Shown here piece after piece: positions 42,587 through 55,000 of a stretch of 64,000 nucleotides of DNA. Made by a program: the position numbers and the translations under genes. Origin of the DNA: Plotosus lineatus (taxonomy: Eukaryota > Chordata > Actinopteri > Siluriformes > Plotosidae); NCBI GenBank assembly GCA_024760905.1, contig CM045737.1:14131226-14195225 (forward strand), read 5' to 3'. The number at the start of each line of letters is the position of its first letter. Position 1 is the first letter of the stretch. The notes below the pieces were generated by a model, which saw only the letters and a program-made list of their open reading frames with translations, was not told the DNA's origin and did not search any database.

Positions 42587-43314
42587 CAGCTAGTCCTCGG
42601 TTTACGACGCTGATCCGTTTTTAAGACAGGATGTAACCCGATTTTCAGTGTAAGTCAGAACATAACACAAAATATACTGAAAAGTACTGTACGTACAGTG
42701 CTATAATAAAATGTAATAGTTAATGATATAAAAAAAAGTATGAAAAAAAGAGAAAACAATTCCTTCCCACAAGAATGAAATACAGTAAGGGAGGGAGGGA
42801 CGGGCTTATTGTGCTGGAGAAGCTGGGGCAGGTGAGCCTGGAGTAGTAGATGCAGCTGAGGTAGACGGTACGACTAAGGCCAAGCGACCGGCCAATATTT
42901 GTTGGTGTTTGTCCAGTTTGTTCAGATCGCTTTATTATGTCCACTTTAACTTCCATGGTGATGGCTTTTCTTTTCTTTGATGCACTACCATCAGAAAAGT
43001 CTGCCTTACGCTTGGGAGACATAACCCAGGGTAAAAAGTTATACGATAAAACACGAGAGAGACAAAGGTGGTGTGAACAACCAAAATGGAGTATGTACCG
43101 AGACTGAGCGAAGGGAAGCGACACCGTCGTCCTCGGCCCACAACCACAACACAGCGTATTCTTCCACTGCGCGCCCAAAACTAGTTTGCGTTTTTTTTTT
43201 ACGTAACCGCATAAGACATAATGATACGTAATATTATTTTTGATATTTTTATGGGGGCGCATTCATAACCAGGAAACGGCGTAAGTCAGGACCGGCGTAA
43301 ACCGAGGACTGCAT
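42587..43314 (-). mobile_element. Tigger d, non-autonomous copy with transposase start
   Basis: Terminal repeats cagctagtcctcggtttacg and, inverted, catgcagtcctcggtttacg have TA on both sides (42585-42586, 43315-43316). On the minus strand ATG at 43023 gives MSPKRKADFSDGSASKKRK and then EVKVDIIKRSEQTGQTPTNI, a CENP-B-type helix-turn-helix start of a pogo/Tigger transposase. The frame runs out after about 40 codons of homology and the catalytic domain is deleted. An A/T-free GC block near 43110-43180 may be a former promoter. Confidence 0.82.
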
Positions 43315-43459
43315 GTATTTGAAAATTGCTTGAGGATGGCCTAGTAACCATTCGTCCTTGAACAAACAGCAACAGTCATGTCAGTGAGGACATGGTTTGT
43401 CTCCTTTCTTCTTGGTCTGACCTAGTCACACAACTGAGCGCTCCAGAATACTAGTCTGC

Positions 43460-43536
43460 CAAAAGGTCTCTTTTTTAAGAGAAGTCACATTTCTTCATGA
43501 TGAACTAATCTTTATTTATAATATCTTGCCGCTAAT

Positions 43537-43599
<63 letters not shown>

Positions 43600-43870
43600 A
43601 TGTCCTCCTCGTGTGTGTGGAGTTTGCATCCAATCCTCGTGCTTGTGTGGAATTCTTCCGGTTCTCCAGTTTCCTCCCCCAGTCCAAAGACATGCACAGT
43701 AGGCCATTTGCTGTTCCAAATTGCCCCTCGGTGTGGCTGTGAGTATGAGTGGTTGTATGTGTGTGTTGACTCTACAATAGTCTGGTGAGCTGTTCAGGGT
43801 GTAGTACCCCACCTTCGCCCAGCATCAACTTCCATGTCATCGTAACAGTAGTAAGTGGTTCAGAAAAATG
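43460..43870 (+). repeat. Inverted duplicate unit 1: SINE-B with non-SINE 5' flank and CT array
   Basis: 43460-43538 (agaagtcacatttcttcatg onward), a CT array at 43538-43590 and a headless SINE-B (43590-43870) are the reverse complement of 50810-51185. The two agree closely through the non-SINE flank as well as the SINE. The tRNA head is replaced by this flank in both copies. The unit ends at the SINE tail in both places. Confidence 0.85.
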
Positions 43871-44210
43871 ATTGTTTGTTATAAGTTACGCAGTAAATAC
43901 AGCTGGATTTTTTTTTTTTTTTTTTTTTTGAGGTGTAATGATACATACTCACTTTTCTGCTTACAATGGTTATTATGAATTCTTATTTGACATACTACAA
44001 TTTTCCTGTCATCCCAAATCAGTCTGATCATGCTTCTCTGATTTCTCTCCGTGGTAAGATGTTTCCATCTACTCAACCTCTACACACAAGGTGTATTTTA
44101 TTTATTTTAAACAATTTTTTTGAAAACTTTTTTTTTTTTTTTTTCATGTTGAGCAGAATGTTAGCTTCTGTACTATGTATGAACCTTTTAATGAATGTTA
44201 TGGGCGGCCC

Positions 44211-44295
<85 letters not shown>

Positions 44296-44364
44296 TCTGC
44301 AGGGAAATTTTGGTTGCGGTTAGTTTCTCCACCTAACCATAGCTCTAACAAAAAGCAAAAATAA

Positions 44365-44410
<46 letters not shown>

Positions 44411-44412
44411 TT
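43871..44412. repeat. AT-rich stretch with (TA)n and (ATT)n arrays
   Basis: T-runs lie at 43908-43929 and 44128-44144, TA at 44213-44291 (about 78 bp) and ATT at 44366-44409. Nothing else recognised. Confidence 0.9.
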
Positions 44413-44414
44413 GA

Positions 44415-44698
44415 CAAACTGGATTATCCTACTCGGGTAGTGGGAAGGCTGGAGCCTATCTCTGCCAAAGTAGGTACATCGTGAACAGCTCACCAGTCCA
44501 TCACCACACACAACCATTCACACTCACCCCCTCCTGGACAGTTTTCCAGTTTGACTAATGTGCATGTCTTTGGACTATGGGAGCAAACCAGAACATCAAT
44601 ATTCTCTCTATACAGTCATGGGAAGAACATGCAAATTCCACAAAGAAATGTCCTTGCTGAGCCCAGGATTTAAAACCCAAGACCTTCTTGCTGTGAGA
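44415..44698 (-). mobile_element. SINE-B, minus strand, diverged
   Basis: The tail (without TTCA repeats), the middle with tgcatgtctttggactatgg, and part of the head up to gaccttcttgctgtgag. A poly-A run of about 27 bp follows at 44698-44725. Confidence 0.8.
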
Positions 44699-44725
44699 AA
44701 AAAAAAAAAAAAAAAAAAAAAAAAG

Positions 44726-45354
44726 TTAATTCTCAGTTCAAATTTATTAAGTGAAGAAGCTCTATAAACTACTCTACTACCAAGAAATGCTGTTGGGAGC
44801 ATTTCAAGAACATGTCTTCTTCTGCTGCAGCTTACAAGCACACTACACACACACGTGTCAGCAGGATACTGATGTTTTCAATCTTGCCTTTTTGTGTATG
44901 TTTCCTGCCAGGCAATTCTGTGCAGGTGTTATTTTTTTATTTATTTATTTTTATTATTATTTTTATTCAACTGTATGCTGGGTAAAATGTCCATTTGTCA
45001 TCGCACTCGTGCTCCAACAATGCAGAGTGTGAGTGGAGGATTACTGCTGCCTAAGCAGGGCGGAGAGTGAAAGCTGTCAATGTCAGTCATATTGAATGAT
45101 GAATCATGCATTCACACACAAACACTGTTTACAGGGTCCATATTTCACCTCTTTCTCTCGGCCTCCTCCTCCTCCTTCTCTTTTCTGTCTCCTACTCTTA
45201 TCTTTTAGTGTAGAAAAATTTAGCAGTTGAAGTAAAATTGCCTCTATTAACAATAAAAAAGAATGGCGACATTATTGTAATGAAATAGTCATGCTCAGCT
45301 ACACACACACAAATACACTGTAACCTGTGGCTCTTGGAGATTTATGCCCTTTTC
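44726..45354. other. Single-copy stretch
   Basis: Repeat-poor with short T/A runs; no coding frame recognised. Confidence 0.4.
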
Positions 45355-45565
45355 TCTAGATAGATGTAGCCGGCTGGGCACCCCGTGGCCTTCTGTGCGA
45401 AAAGAAAAGACTCAGAGAGATAAATTATTAGCGCAGAGCCTGATTTGGCCGTTATGCTTGGCCACTCGGGCGAGTTTGTGTTTATAATTGATTAGCCTCC
45501 CATGATGTTTTCTCATTTAGTGGCCTTTGTGAAACACGGCTACACATTCATAAGCCAAAGTCATC
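45355..45565. promoter_or_regulatory. Candidate conserved noncoding element
   Basis: About 200 bp of balanced composition with no repeat and no good frame, inside the longest repeat-free stretch of the window (44.7-46.0 kb). It has homeodomain-type cores clustered as ataattgattagcc and ataaattattagcgc, plus gcttggccactcgggcg. The look is that of vertebrate developmental enhancers, but this rests on appearance only. Confidence 0.3.
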
Positions 45566-46175
<610 letters not shown>

Positions 46176-46276
46176 ACATGCGTCTGTGTTCTGAGGAGTA
46201 ATTGATTCTGGTTAATGGATCAAAGTGAAGACTTAGATAATCACATATGCTTATATCCATCCATTATATATGTTGC

Positions 46277-46608
46277 CTCTGTGAGGTTGTCCTAACCTGC
46301 ATGTCTTTGGACTATGGGAGGAAAACCAACGATACAAAAAGTTGTAAACGACATGGTAGCACTTACTTACGGTGATAGGTGTCAACTGAGTACTGCTGGT
46401 TGAGCATTAGTCAAGTTACTAGTTACTTACAATATCTTTCATTCAATCATTCTTCTCTAAGCTTCTGAATCCTAATGAGTGTTGAAGGGAGGCTGACGCC
46501 CATCTCAGCTGACTCTGGGTGAGGTCAGAGTACCTGAATAGCTTGCTAGGCCATCATAGGCCAAAATCATGCTGATGGTATTACAGCCGACTATTAACGA
46601 GAGTCACA
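46277..46608 (-). mobile_element. SINE-B middle piece and diverged SINE-A tail
   Basis: 46277-46335 holds the SINE-B word tgcatgtctttggactatgg. 46437-46608 is a diverged minus-strand SINE-A tail and partial body (cagctgactctgggtgagg). Between them lies about 100 bp of unassigned sequence. Confidence 0.6.
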
Positions 46609-46611
46609 ATA

Positions 46612-46693
46612 CAGGCGGTCCCCACTTAACGATGGAATCACTTAACGGCAGGGTCTACAGAATGTAATCCTCTCGTTAAGTGAGGACTGGCTG
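46612..46693. mobile_element. 82-bp palindromic Tigger-type MITE
   Basis: Left end caggcggtccccacttaacg; right end, inverted, cagccagtcctcacttaacg; TA flanks at 46610-46611 and 46694-46695. The arms cover about half of the unit, leaving a short loop. This is a minimal pogo/Tigger-type miniature element lying 3 bp before the TA flank of Tigger b. Confidence 0.8.
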
Positions 46694-46903
46694 TATTACA
46701 GTGGTACCTCAATTGATGAAATTAATCCGTTTCGGAGCTTTTTTCATAACCTCGATTTTTCATAAGTTGAACCGCATTTTACATGTAAAACGTGTGATTC
46801 GTTCCAAAGCCCCCAAAACTACCCCTAAACCTTTAAAAATTATAAAAGCATATCTTTTAAGACCTCCTTCTGCTTCAATATCGTACTGATGGTAGACGGA
46901 TTT

Positions 46904-49900
46904 GGATTTGGCCAATGCAGCCGTGGGGGGGGGGGGGGGGGGGGCACAAACCAGTGTCTCTCCCTCACGCCGGTCCCAAGCCCGGATAAATGCAGAGGGT
47001 TGCGTCAGGAAGGGCATCCGATGTAAAACAAATGCCAAATAAACTATGCGAATCACAAGAAAGAATGACATACCGGATCGGTCGAGGCCCGGGTTAACAA
47101 CGACTGCCATCAGTGCCGTCAACCAACAGGGTGCTGATTTAAATTGGACTACTGTTGGTCAAAGACGTCGAAGAAGGAGAGGCGGGAGGCGTGTCCGTTG
47201 CCAGAGAGAGAAGAGGAAAGGCATGAGTCTAGGACTGAAAGTAGGGACTTTGAACATTGGAACTATGGCAGGAAAAGGTAGAGAGCTGGCTGACATGATG
47301 CAGAGGAGGAAGGTGGACATACTGTGTGTTCAGGAGACCAGGTGGAAAGGTAACAAGGCTAGAAGCATAGGAGCAGGTTTAAGCTGTTTTATCATGGTGT
47401 GGATGGGAAGAGAAATGGAGTCGGAGTCATCTTGAAGGAGGAGTTTGTCAGGAATGTTCTAGAAGTGAAAAGAGTGTCAGACAGAGTGATGAGTCTCAAG
47501 TTAGAAATTGAAGGTGTGATGGTCAATGTTGTTAGTGCTTATGCCCCACAGACAGGACGTGAGCGAGAAGAGAAGGAGAGATTCTGGAGGGAGTTAGATG
47601 AAGTGATGCAGAGTACCCCCAGAGGTGAAAGAGTGGTCATTGGGGCAGACTTCAATGGACATGTTGGTGCAGGAAACAGAGGGGACGAGGAAGTGATGGG
47701 TAGGTTTGGTATCCAGGACAGGAACGCAGAAGGACAGATGTTGGTAGATTTTGCAAAAAGGATGGAAATGGCTGTGGTGAATACTTTCTTCCAGAAGAAG
47801 GGTGACTTATAAAAGTGGAGGTAGGAGCACACAGGTAGACTACATCTTGTGCAGGCGATTTAATTTAAAGGAAGTCAGTGACTGCAAAGTAGTAGCGGGT
47901 GAGAGTGTTGCCAAACAGCATACGATGGTGATGTGCAGAATGATGCTGATGGTGAGGAAGGTGAGGAAGGCAAAGGCAGAGCAGAAGACAAAGTGGTGGA
48001 AGTTGAAAAAGGAAGAGTGTCGGGTTGTCTTCAAGGAGGAGTTGAAACAGACTTTGGGTGGTTAGGAAGTGCTTCCAGATGACTGGACAACTACAACTAA
48101 TGTGATCAGGGAGACAGGTAGGAGAATACTTGGTGTGTCATCTGGAAGGAAAGTAGATAAGGAGACTTGGTGGTGGAATGAGGAAGTGCAGGAGTGTGTA
48201 CAAAGGAAGAGGTTAGCTAAGAAGAAGTGGGACATTGAGAAAACCGAAGAGAGTAAAAAGGAGTACAGGGAGACACAGCGTAAGGCAAAGGTAGTAGTGT
48301 CAAAGGCCAAACAGAGCACGTTTGATGACTTGTATGCTCGGTTGGAAAGTAAAGAGGGAGAAAATGATTTATACAGGTTGGCACAGCAGAGAAATGAGAG
48401 AGAAAAAAGAGTAGAAGAGGTGACTGTTGAGGACCAGGAAGTAGCAAAGATTAGTAAGGGTGAAGTGAGGAGGGCATTGAAGAGGATGAAGAATGGAAAG
48501 GCAGTTGGTCCTGATGACATACCGGTGGAGGTATGGAAGTGTCTAGGAGAGGTAGCAGTAGATTTTCTGACAAGAACATTCAACAAGGTCTTAGAGAGTG
48601 AGAGGATGCCAGAGGAATGGAGGAGAAGTGTGCTGGTGCCCATTTTTAAGAACAAGGGAGATGTGCAGAGTTGTGGCAACTACAGCGGTATAAAGTTGAT
48701 GAGCCATACGATGAAGTTATGGGAAAGAATAGTGGAAGCTAGACTAAGGGCAGAGGTCAGCATTTGTGAACAACAGCTTGGTTTCATGCCAAGAAAGAGC
48801 ACCACAGATGCAGTGTTTGCCTTGAGGATGTTAATGGAGAAGTACAGAGAAGGTCAGAGGGAGCTGCATTGTGCCTTTGTGGATCTGGAGAAAGCATATG
48901 ACAGGGTGCCGAGAGAAGAACTGTGGTATTGCATGAGGAAGTCTGGAGTGGCAGAGAAGTATGTTAGAGTGGTGTAGGACATGTATGAGAGATGTAAGAC
49001 AGTGGTGAGGTGTGCTGTCGGTGTGACAGAAGAGTTCAAGGTGGAGGTGGGACTGCATCAAGGGTCAGCTCTCAGCCCCTTCTTGTTTGCTATGGTGATG
49101 GACAGGCTGACAGACGAGGTTAGACAAGATTCCCCATGGACTATGATGTTTGCAGATGACATTGTGATCTGTAGTGAGAGCAGAGAACAAGTGCAGGAAA
49201 ATCTAGAGAGGTGGAGGTATGCCCTGGAAAGGAGGGGAATGAAGATTAGCCTCAATAAGACAGAATACATGTGCATGAATGACAAGGACCCAAGAGGAAC
49301 GGTGAGATTACAGGGAGCAGAGATAAGAAAGGTGGAGGATTTTAAGTACTTAGGCTCAACAATCCAGAGCAATGGAGAGTGTGGAAAAGAAGTGAAGAAG
49401 CGTGTGCAAACAGGTTGGAATGGCTGGAGAAAAGTGTCCGGTGTGATGTGTGATAGGAGGGTATCGGCAAGAATGAAAGGAAAAGTGTACAAGACGGTGT
49501 TGAGGCCAACGATGTAGTATGGGTTAGAAACAGTGGCCCTGGGGAAAAGACAGGAGGCAGAGCTGGAGGTAGCAGAGATGAAAATGTTGAGGTTCTCTTT
49601 GGGAGTAATGAGGATGGATAGGATTAGGAATGAGCACATCAGAGGGACAGCACATGTAAGACGTTTTGGAGACAAAGTCAAAGAGGCTAGATTGAGATGG
49701 TTTGGACATGTACAGAGGAGGGATAGTGAGTATATTGGTAATAGGATGCTGAGGCAAGAACTACCAGGCAAAAGGCCTAGAGGAAGACCAAAGAGACGAT
49801 TCATGGATGTGGTGAAGGAGGACATGAAGGTCATTGGTGTAAGAGAAGAAGATGCAAAGGATCGGGTGAGATGGAGGCAAATGATTCGCTGTGGCGACCC

Positions 49901-49937
49901 CTGAAGGGAAAAGCCGAAAGGAAAAGAAGAAGAAGAG
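46904..49937 (+). mobile_element. RTE LINE copy 3, full length, 12-bp target duplication
   Basis: Flanked by gtagacggattt at 46892-46903 and 49938-49949. The 5' part has gccaatgcagccgt, a G-run (46925-46944) and a short leader; the 3' end is gggaaaagccgaaagg followed by a GAA-rich tail. The length of 3.03 kb is right for the RTE clade, which has one ORF and a short tandem-repeat tail rather than poly-A. Confidence 0.95.
47046..49904 (+). pseudogene. RTE endonuclease-reverse transcriptase polyprotein, broken
   Basis: Apurinic-type endonuclease: VGTLNIGTM, CVQETRWKG (catalytic Glu), VSAYAPQTG, GADFNGHVG, QVDYILCRR and QHTMVMCRM (47.24-47.95 kb). RT: GKAVGPDDIPVEVWK, FKNKGDVQSCGNYSGIKL, GFMPRKSTTDAVFAL, motif A FVDLEKAYDRVP (48.88 kb), motif B LHQGSALSPFLF (49.05 kb), motif C MMFADDIVICSE (49.15 kb) and SLNKTEYMCMN. 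The C-terminal part ends RGRPKRRFMDVVKEDMK. Frameshifts near 47.40 and 47.81 kb and stops near 48063, 48976 and 49515 inactivate it. All three catalytic Asp of the RT are present. Confidence 0.93.
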
Positions 49938-50422
49938 GTAGACGGATTTATGGCCATATTCCTTTGCGATATCACTCAACCGCATGCCATGAGCCCGCTT
50001 CTTCTTTTCATTCGCACTGGGAATCACACGCGTGTGTGGGTGTGTGTGTGCGTGCATGTGTGTGTGTGTGCGCGCGCACGTGTGTTGACCATGTCTTTTT
50101 AGCAGAGTTATAATCTTACAAATGTTTATGCAAGGTTAAAAGCCTGAGCCAGTGGGAGGCCAGCGGGGCGGCATGTTGGGAGATAGCCAATGGGAGGGAT
50201 CTGTATTATCCCTCCTAGACAATGGGAGGCCAGCAGGGTGGGATGTTGGGAGATAGTCAATGGGAGAGCATTGTTTGAATTTTTGAAATGGCGCTTTCGT
50301 AACATGAACTTGTTTCGTATCCAGAGACAAAAAAATTTGGAAAATGTTTTTTGTAACCTGGATTTTTCAGATGTTGGGACTATCGTAAGGTGAGGTTCCA
50401 CTGTACTTTTACATGTTTCTGA

Positions 50423-50575
50423 CCATCACAGTGACAGAAATGGCTTGCCTTTGATAACCCAGTTAGCTGCACTTTGGGAACAGCTGTGACAACCAGTTGA
50501 TTGTGGATCGTGAACCCCTAACCTTGGGATCAGTAATCCAGCACCTTACCACCGGGACACCACCGCCCCACTTAT
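50423..50575 (-). mobile_element. SINE-A head and partial body
   Basis: Minus strand, from cggtggtgtcccggtgg (head) to the atttctgtcactgtgatgg region; the tail is missing. Confidence 0.75.
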
Positions 50576-50809
50576 TAATTTAAATCCATCGGACACTAAT
50601 TCGTTCTTCATTTTGTATGGCTGAGTTAATTCACTGTAGGTCACACTATCACTATTAAGAGCAAGTCTGTGTGTGTGCTTGTGTGCACGTTCCCGTAAAT
50701 GTATGTTTTTTTTTTTTTTTTCTCCTGATAAATAAAAAGGGGCTGAATCCTTACATCTCTTTCTTGCCCAGAAACAATAATTTGTATATGGAATTAATAA
50801 AAAACTCAA
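50576..50809. other. Short single-copy spacer
   Basis: T-run at 50707-50721; nothing recognised. Confidence 0.35.
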
Positions 50810-51185
50810 TCATTTGCTGAACCACTTACTACCGTTAGGATGACATGGAAGTTGATGCTGGGCAAAGGCGGGGTACTACACCCTGAACAGCTCACCAGAC
50901 TATCGTAGAGTCAACACACACATACAACCATTCATACTCACAGCCACACCGAGGGGCAATTTGGAACAGCAAATGGCCTACTGTGCATGTTTTTGGACTG
51001 GGGGAAGAAACTGGAGTACCGGAAGAATTCCACACAAGCACGAGGATTGGATGCAAACTCCACACACACGAGGAGGACATGGGAGAGAAAGAGAGAGTAA
51101 TTAGCGGCAAGGTATTATAAATGAAATGCACAAGATTAGTTCATCATGAAGAAATGTGACTTCTCTTAAAAAGAGAGCTTTTCAT
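50810..51185 (-). repeat. Inverted duplicate unit 2: SINE-B with non-SINE flank
   Basis: Reverse complement of 43460-43870, with a much shorter CT array (gagagaaagagagag at about 51080) and an extra gtgcatttc-like block near 51125. The shared flank beyond the SINE runs to aaaaagagagctt at 51181. Confidence 0.85.
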
Positions 51186-51446
51186 CATCATGTGGTGTTG
51201 TCATTTTAGGCTTACCCTTTTCCAGAGTGACAAGCTTGTCAGGGTAAGAAGCAAATCATATCAAATCATGCAATGTGGCCCCTGTACAATCCCCCGGAGG
51301 CACTGTTATGATAGGAATTACTTCCGTTGGTCAGGTCAAAGTTCACAACCAAGTGTGGCATTAAAAATTGGGTCAGTTTACTACATGAATGTACTGAATT
51401 ACCAGGGGTTTTCATTTTTTTTCTTCCTTGATAATACTGATGGGGC
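51186..51446. other. Single-copy spacer
   Basis: Nothing recognised. Confidence 0.35.
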
Positions 51447-51760
51447 GAAAGTGGTGGCCTGGTGGTAAGGTGTTGGAACACTGACCACAAGGTTGGGGGG
51501 GGGCATTATCAACAAATTGTCACCCAACCCCCATTTCAGATAACTGGGTGATCAATGGCCAACCATGTCTCTCACTGTCTATGGTAAGAAGTTCATGTAA
51601 AGGAACCATTGCTGACTTTAGACAAGAGTAGCTGCATAACCTTCAGCGTGTTTCTGCCCTGCGATGGCCTGGTGAGCTGCTCAGGGTGTACTCTGCCCTC
51701 ACCCATTGACATCTGAGATGGGCGCCTGCCTGCCTTCAGGATTAAGCGGTTCAGAAAACG
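51447..51760 (+). mobile_element. SINE-A, full length but diverged, tail type 1
   Basis: Head gtggtggcctggtggtaag, degraded B-box with a G-run, body (aaccattgctgactttaga) and tail to ggattaagcggttcagaaa without ATGA repeats. A gap of about 10 bp is present in the ccctaatt region. Confidence 0.82.
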
Positions 51761-52034
51761 AAGGGAAGATTGCTAATACTGATAATACAGTCTTACAATA
51801 TGGCAATGCCTGGCCTCATCAGACACATCTTCACAATCTTTGTGAAGTGGTAAAACTTTCGAATCCTTCACACAAGATTTTGGTTATAAAATTATCAAAC
51901 TCTAAGCTGAAATGAAAGTTGTGCCATTGCATAAGTTTACTGAAACAATGGTACATCGAATGCATAATGTTCTCAAATTTTATTTTCACAGCAGTGTGTA
52001 TGACTCTTGATAATACGAAAAAAAAAAAAAAAAA

Positions 52035-52035
<1 letters not shown>
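51761..52035. other. Short single-copy spacer before Rex3
   Basis: Ends in an A-run (52018-52034) directly against the CAT array of the Rex3 tail. Confidence 0.35.
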
Positions 52036-52068
<33 letters not shown>

Positions 52069-55000
52069 TTCTTCCGCTTAGTCCAGGGTCGGGTCGCGGG
52101 GGCAACCTTAGCAAAGAGGTCCAGACGTCCCTCTCCCGAGCCACTTCCTCCAACTCTCTCGGGGGGACACCGAGGCGGTCCCAGACAAGCCGAGAGACAT
52201 AGTCCCTCCAGCGTGTTCTAGGTCGACCCCGGGGTCTCTTCCCGGTTGGACATGCCCGAAACACCACACCAGGGAGGCGTCCAGGGGGCATTCTGACCAG
52301 ATGCCCGAGCCACCTCAACTGGCCCCTCTCAATGCGGAGGAGCAGCGGATCTACTCCGAGCTCTCCCCGGATGGCGGAGCTTCTCACCTTATCTCTAAGG
52401 GAGAACCCCGCCACCCGGCGAATGAAGCTCATTTCAGCCGCTTGTATCCGTGATCTTGTTCTTTCGGTCATTACCCAAAGCCCATGACAATAGGTGAGGG
52501 TTGGAACGTAGATCAACTGGTAAATTGAGAGCTTCGCCTTGCGGCTCAGCTCCTTCTTCACCACGACGGACCGGTACAGGCACCGCTTAACAGCAGAAGC
52601 TGCAGCGATCCGTCTGTTGATCTCTCGCTCCATCCTTCCCTCACTGGTAAACAAGACCCCAATATACTTAAACTCCTCCACTTGGGGCAGGACCTCATTC
52701 TCGACCCGGAGGGTGCATTCCACCATTGTCCGACTGAGAACCATGGCCTCGGACTTGGAGGTACTGATCTTCATCCCGGCTGCTTCGCACTCAGCTGCGA
52801 ATCGCTCCAATGAGAGCTGGAGGGCCCGACTTGATGAAGCTAAAAGGACAACATCATCCGCAAAAAGCAGAGACGATATCCGATGGCCACCAAACCAGAA
52901 CCCCTCATCGCCTCGACTGCGCCTAGAAATTCTGTCCATAAAAATTATGAACAGAATCGGTGACAAAGGACAGCCTTGGCGGACTCCAACTCCCACTGGA
53001 AACGAATCCGACCTGCTGTTACCAATATGGACCAAACTCTGGCTCCGGTGATACAGGGAGCGAATAGCTCGTAGCAACGGATCCGGAACTCCGTACTCTC
53101 GGAGCACGCCCCACAAGATCTTTCGAGCCTTCTCCAAATCCACAAAGCACATGTGGACAGATTGGGAAAACTCCCATGCCCCCTCCAGAATCCTGTGGAG
53201 CATATAGAGTTGGTCAAGAGTGCTGCGGCCAGGACGAAAACCACATTGTTCCTCCTGAATCCGAGGTTCGACTATCGGTCGGATCCTCCTCTCTAGTACC
53301 CCTGCATAGACTTTCCCAGGTAGGCTGAGGAGTGTAATTCCCCGATAATTGGAACACACCCTCCGGTCCCCCTTCTTAAAAATTGGGACCACCACCCCAG
53401 TTTGCCAATCCAGAGGTACAGCCCCTGATGACCACGCGATGTTGCAGAGACATGTCAACCAAGACAGTCCTACAACATCCAGAGCCCTGAGATATTCTCG
53501 TCGGATCTCGTCCAACCCCGGAGCTCGACCACCGAGGTGCTTTTTGACAACCTCAGTGACCTCCACTCCAGTGATGGGCGGACCCTCACCCGAACCCCCA
53601 GGGTCTTCCTCTTCCAGGGAGGGCATGTTGATGTGATTGAGAAAGTCCGCAAAGTATTCCCTCCACCTCTCAACAACATCTCCAGTCAAGGTAAGCAGCT
53701 CCCCACCTCCACCATTAACAGTGTTTGTGAAGAACTGCTTCCCCCTCCTGAGGCGTCGGATGGTGGCCCAGAAACTTTTTGAGGCCAACCGATAATCACT
53801 CTCCAGGCCCTCACCGAACTCCTCCCACGCCCGAGATTTTGCATCTGCGACAGCCTCGGCTGCAGCACGTTTGGCCTGCCGGTACCAGTTTGCTGCCTCA
53901 GGAGTCCCACAGGCTAATAAAACCCGATAGGCCTCCTTCTTCAGCTGGACAGCCCCCTTCACCACAGGTGTCCACCACCGGGTTCGGGGATTACCACCAC
54001 GACAAGCACCGACGACCTTATGGCCACAGCTATGGGCTGCCGCCTCAGCAATGGAGGCACGAAACATGGCCCATTCGGATTCCATGTCCCCCGCCTTCTT
54101 CGGAACGTGGTTGTAGCTCTGCCAGAGGTGGGAGTTAAAGGCCTCTCGGACAGGGGGCTCCGCCAAACGTTCCCAGCAGACCCTGATTACACGCTTGGGC
54201 CTGCCAGGTCTGGAAAGCAACCTCCCACACCACCGAAGCCAACTCACCACCAGGTAGTGATCGGTAGACAGCTCAGCTCCTCTCTTCACCCGAGTGTCCA
54301 GAACATATGGTCGCAAGTCCGATGACACGACTACAAAGTCAATCCTTGAACTGCGACCTAGGGTGTCCTGGTGCCAAGTGCACTTATGGACACCCTTGTG
54401 TTTGAACATGGTGTTCGTGATAGACAAACTATGACGAGCACAGAAGTCCAACAATGAAACACCATTCGGATTCAGACTGGAGAGGCCGTACCTACCGATC
54501 ACACCCTTCCAGGTCACACTATCGTTGCCCACATGGGCGTTGAAGTCTCCCAAGACAACGAGCGAGTCTCCCGAGGGAGCGTTCTCCAACATCCTCCCCA
54601 AAGACTCCAAAAAGGGTGGGTACTCTGCACGGTCATTTGGTGCATAAGCACAAATAACAGTCAGGACCCGTCCCCCCACCCGAAGACGGAGGGAAGCTAC
54701 CCTTTCATCAACCGGGGAGAACCCCAACATTTGGGCACCGAGACGGGGGCAACAAGAATACCCACACCGGCTCACCGCCTCTCCCCATGAGCAACTCCAG
54801 AATAGAAGAAGGTCCAGCCTCTTTTGAGATGGATGGTTCCAGAGCCCAAGCTATGCGTTGAGGTGAGCCCGACTATATCTAGTCGGTATCTCTCCACCTC
54901 ACGCACCAAATCAGGCTCCTTTCCCGCCAGAGAGGTGACATTCCATGTCCCGAGGATCAGAGTAAGTAGCCGAGGATCAGTCCGACAGAACCCATGCCTT

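Larger units (their letters stand above)
46699..50403 (+). mobile_element. Tigger b, interrupted by a full-length RTE
   Basis: The left end cagtggtacctcaattgatg and the right end, inverted, cagtggaacctcaccttacg have TA on both sides (46697-46698, 50404-50405). The element proper is 46699-46903 plus 49938-50403; the rest is the RTE insertion. The right part repeats a CCAAT-containing 70-bp unit twice (about 50145-50275), as the 8.7-kb copy does. Confidence 0.9.

Noticed and set aside
46925..46944. G-runs as origin or regulatory G-quadruplex of the host
   Set aside because: They occur at the same point in several RTE leaders, so they belong to the LINE; run length may also be inaccurate in the assembly.
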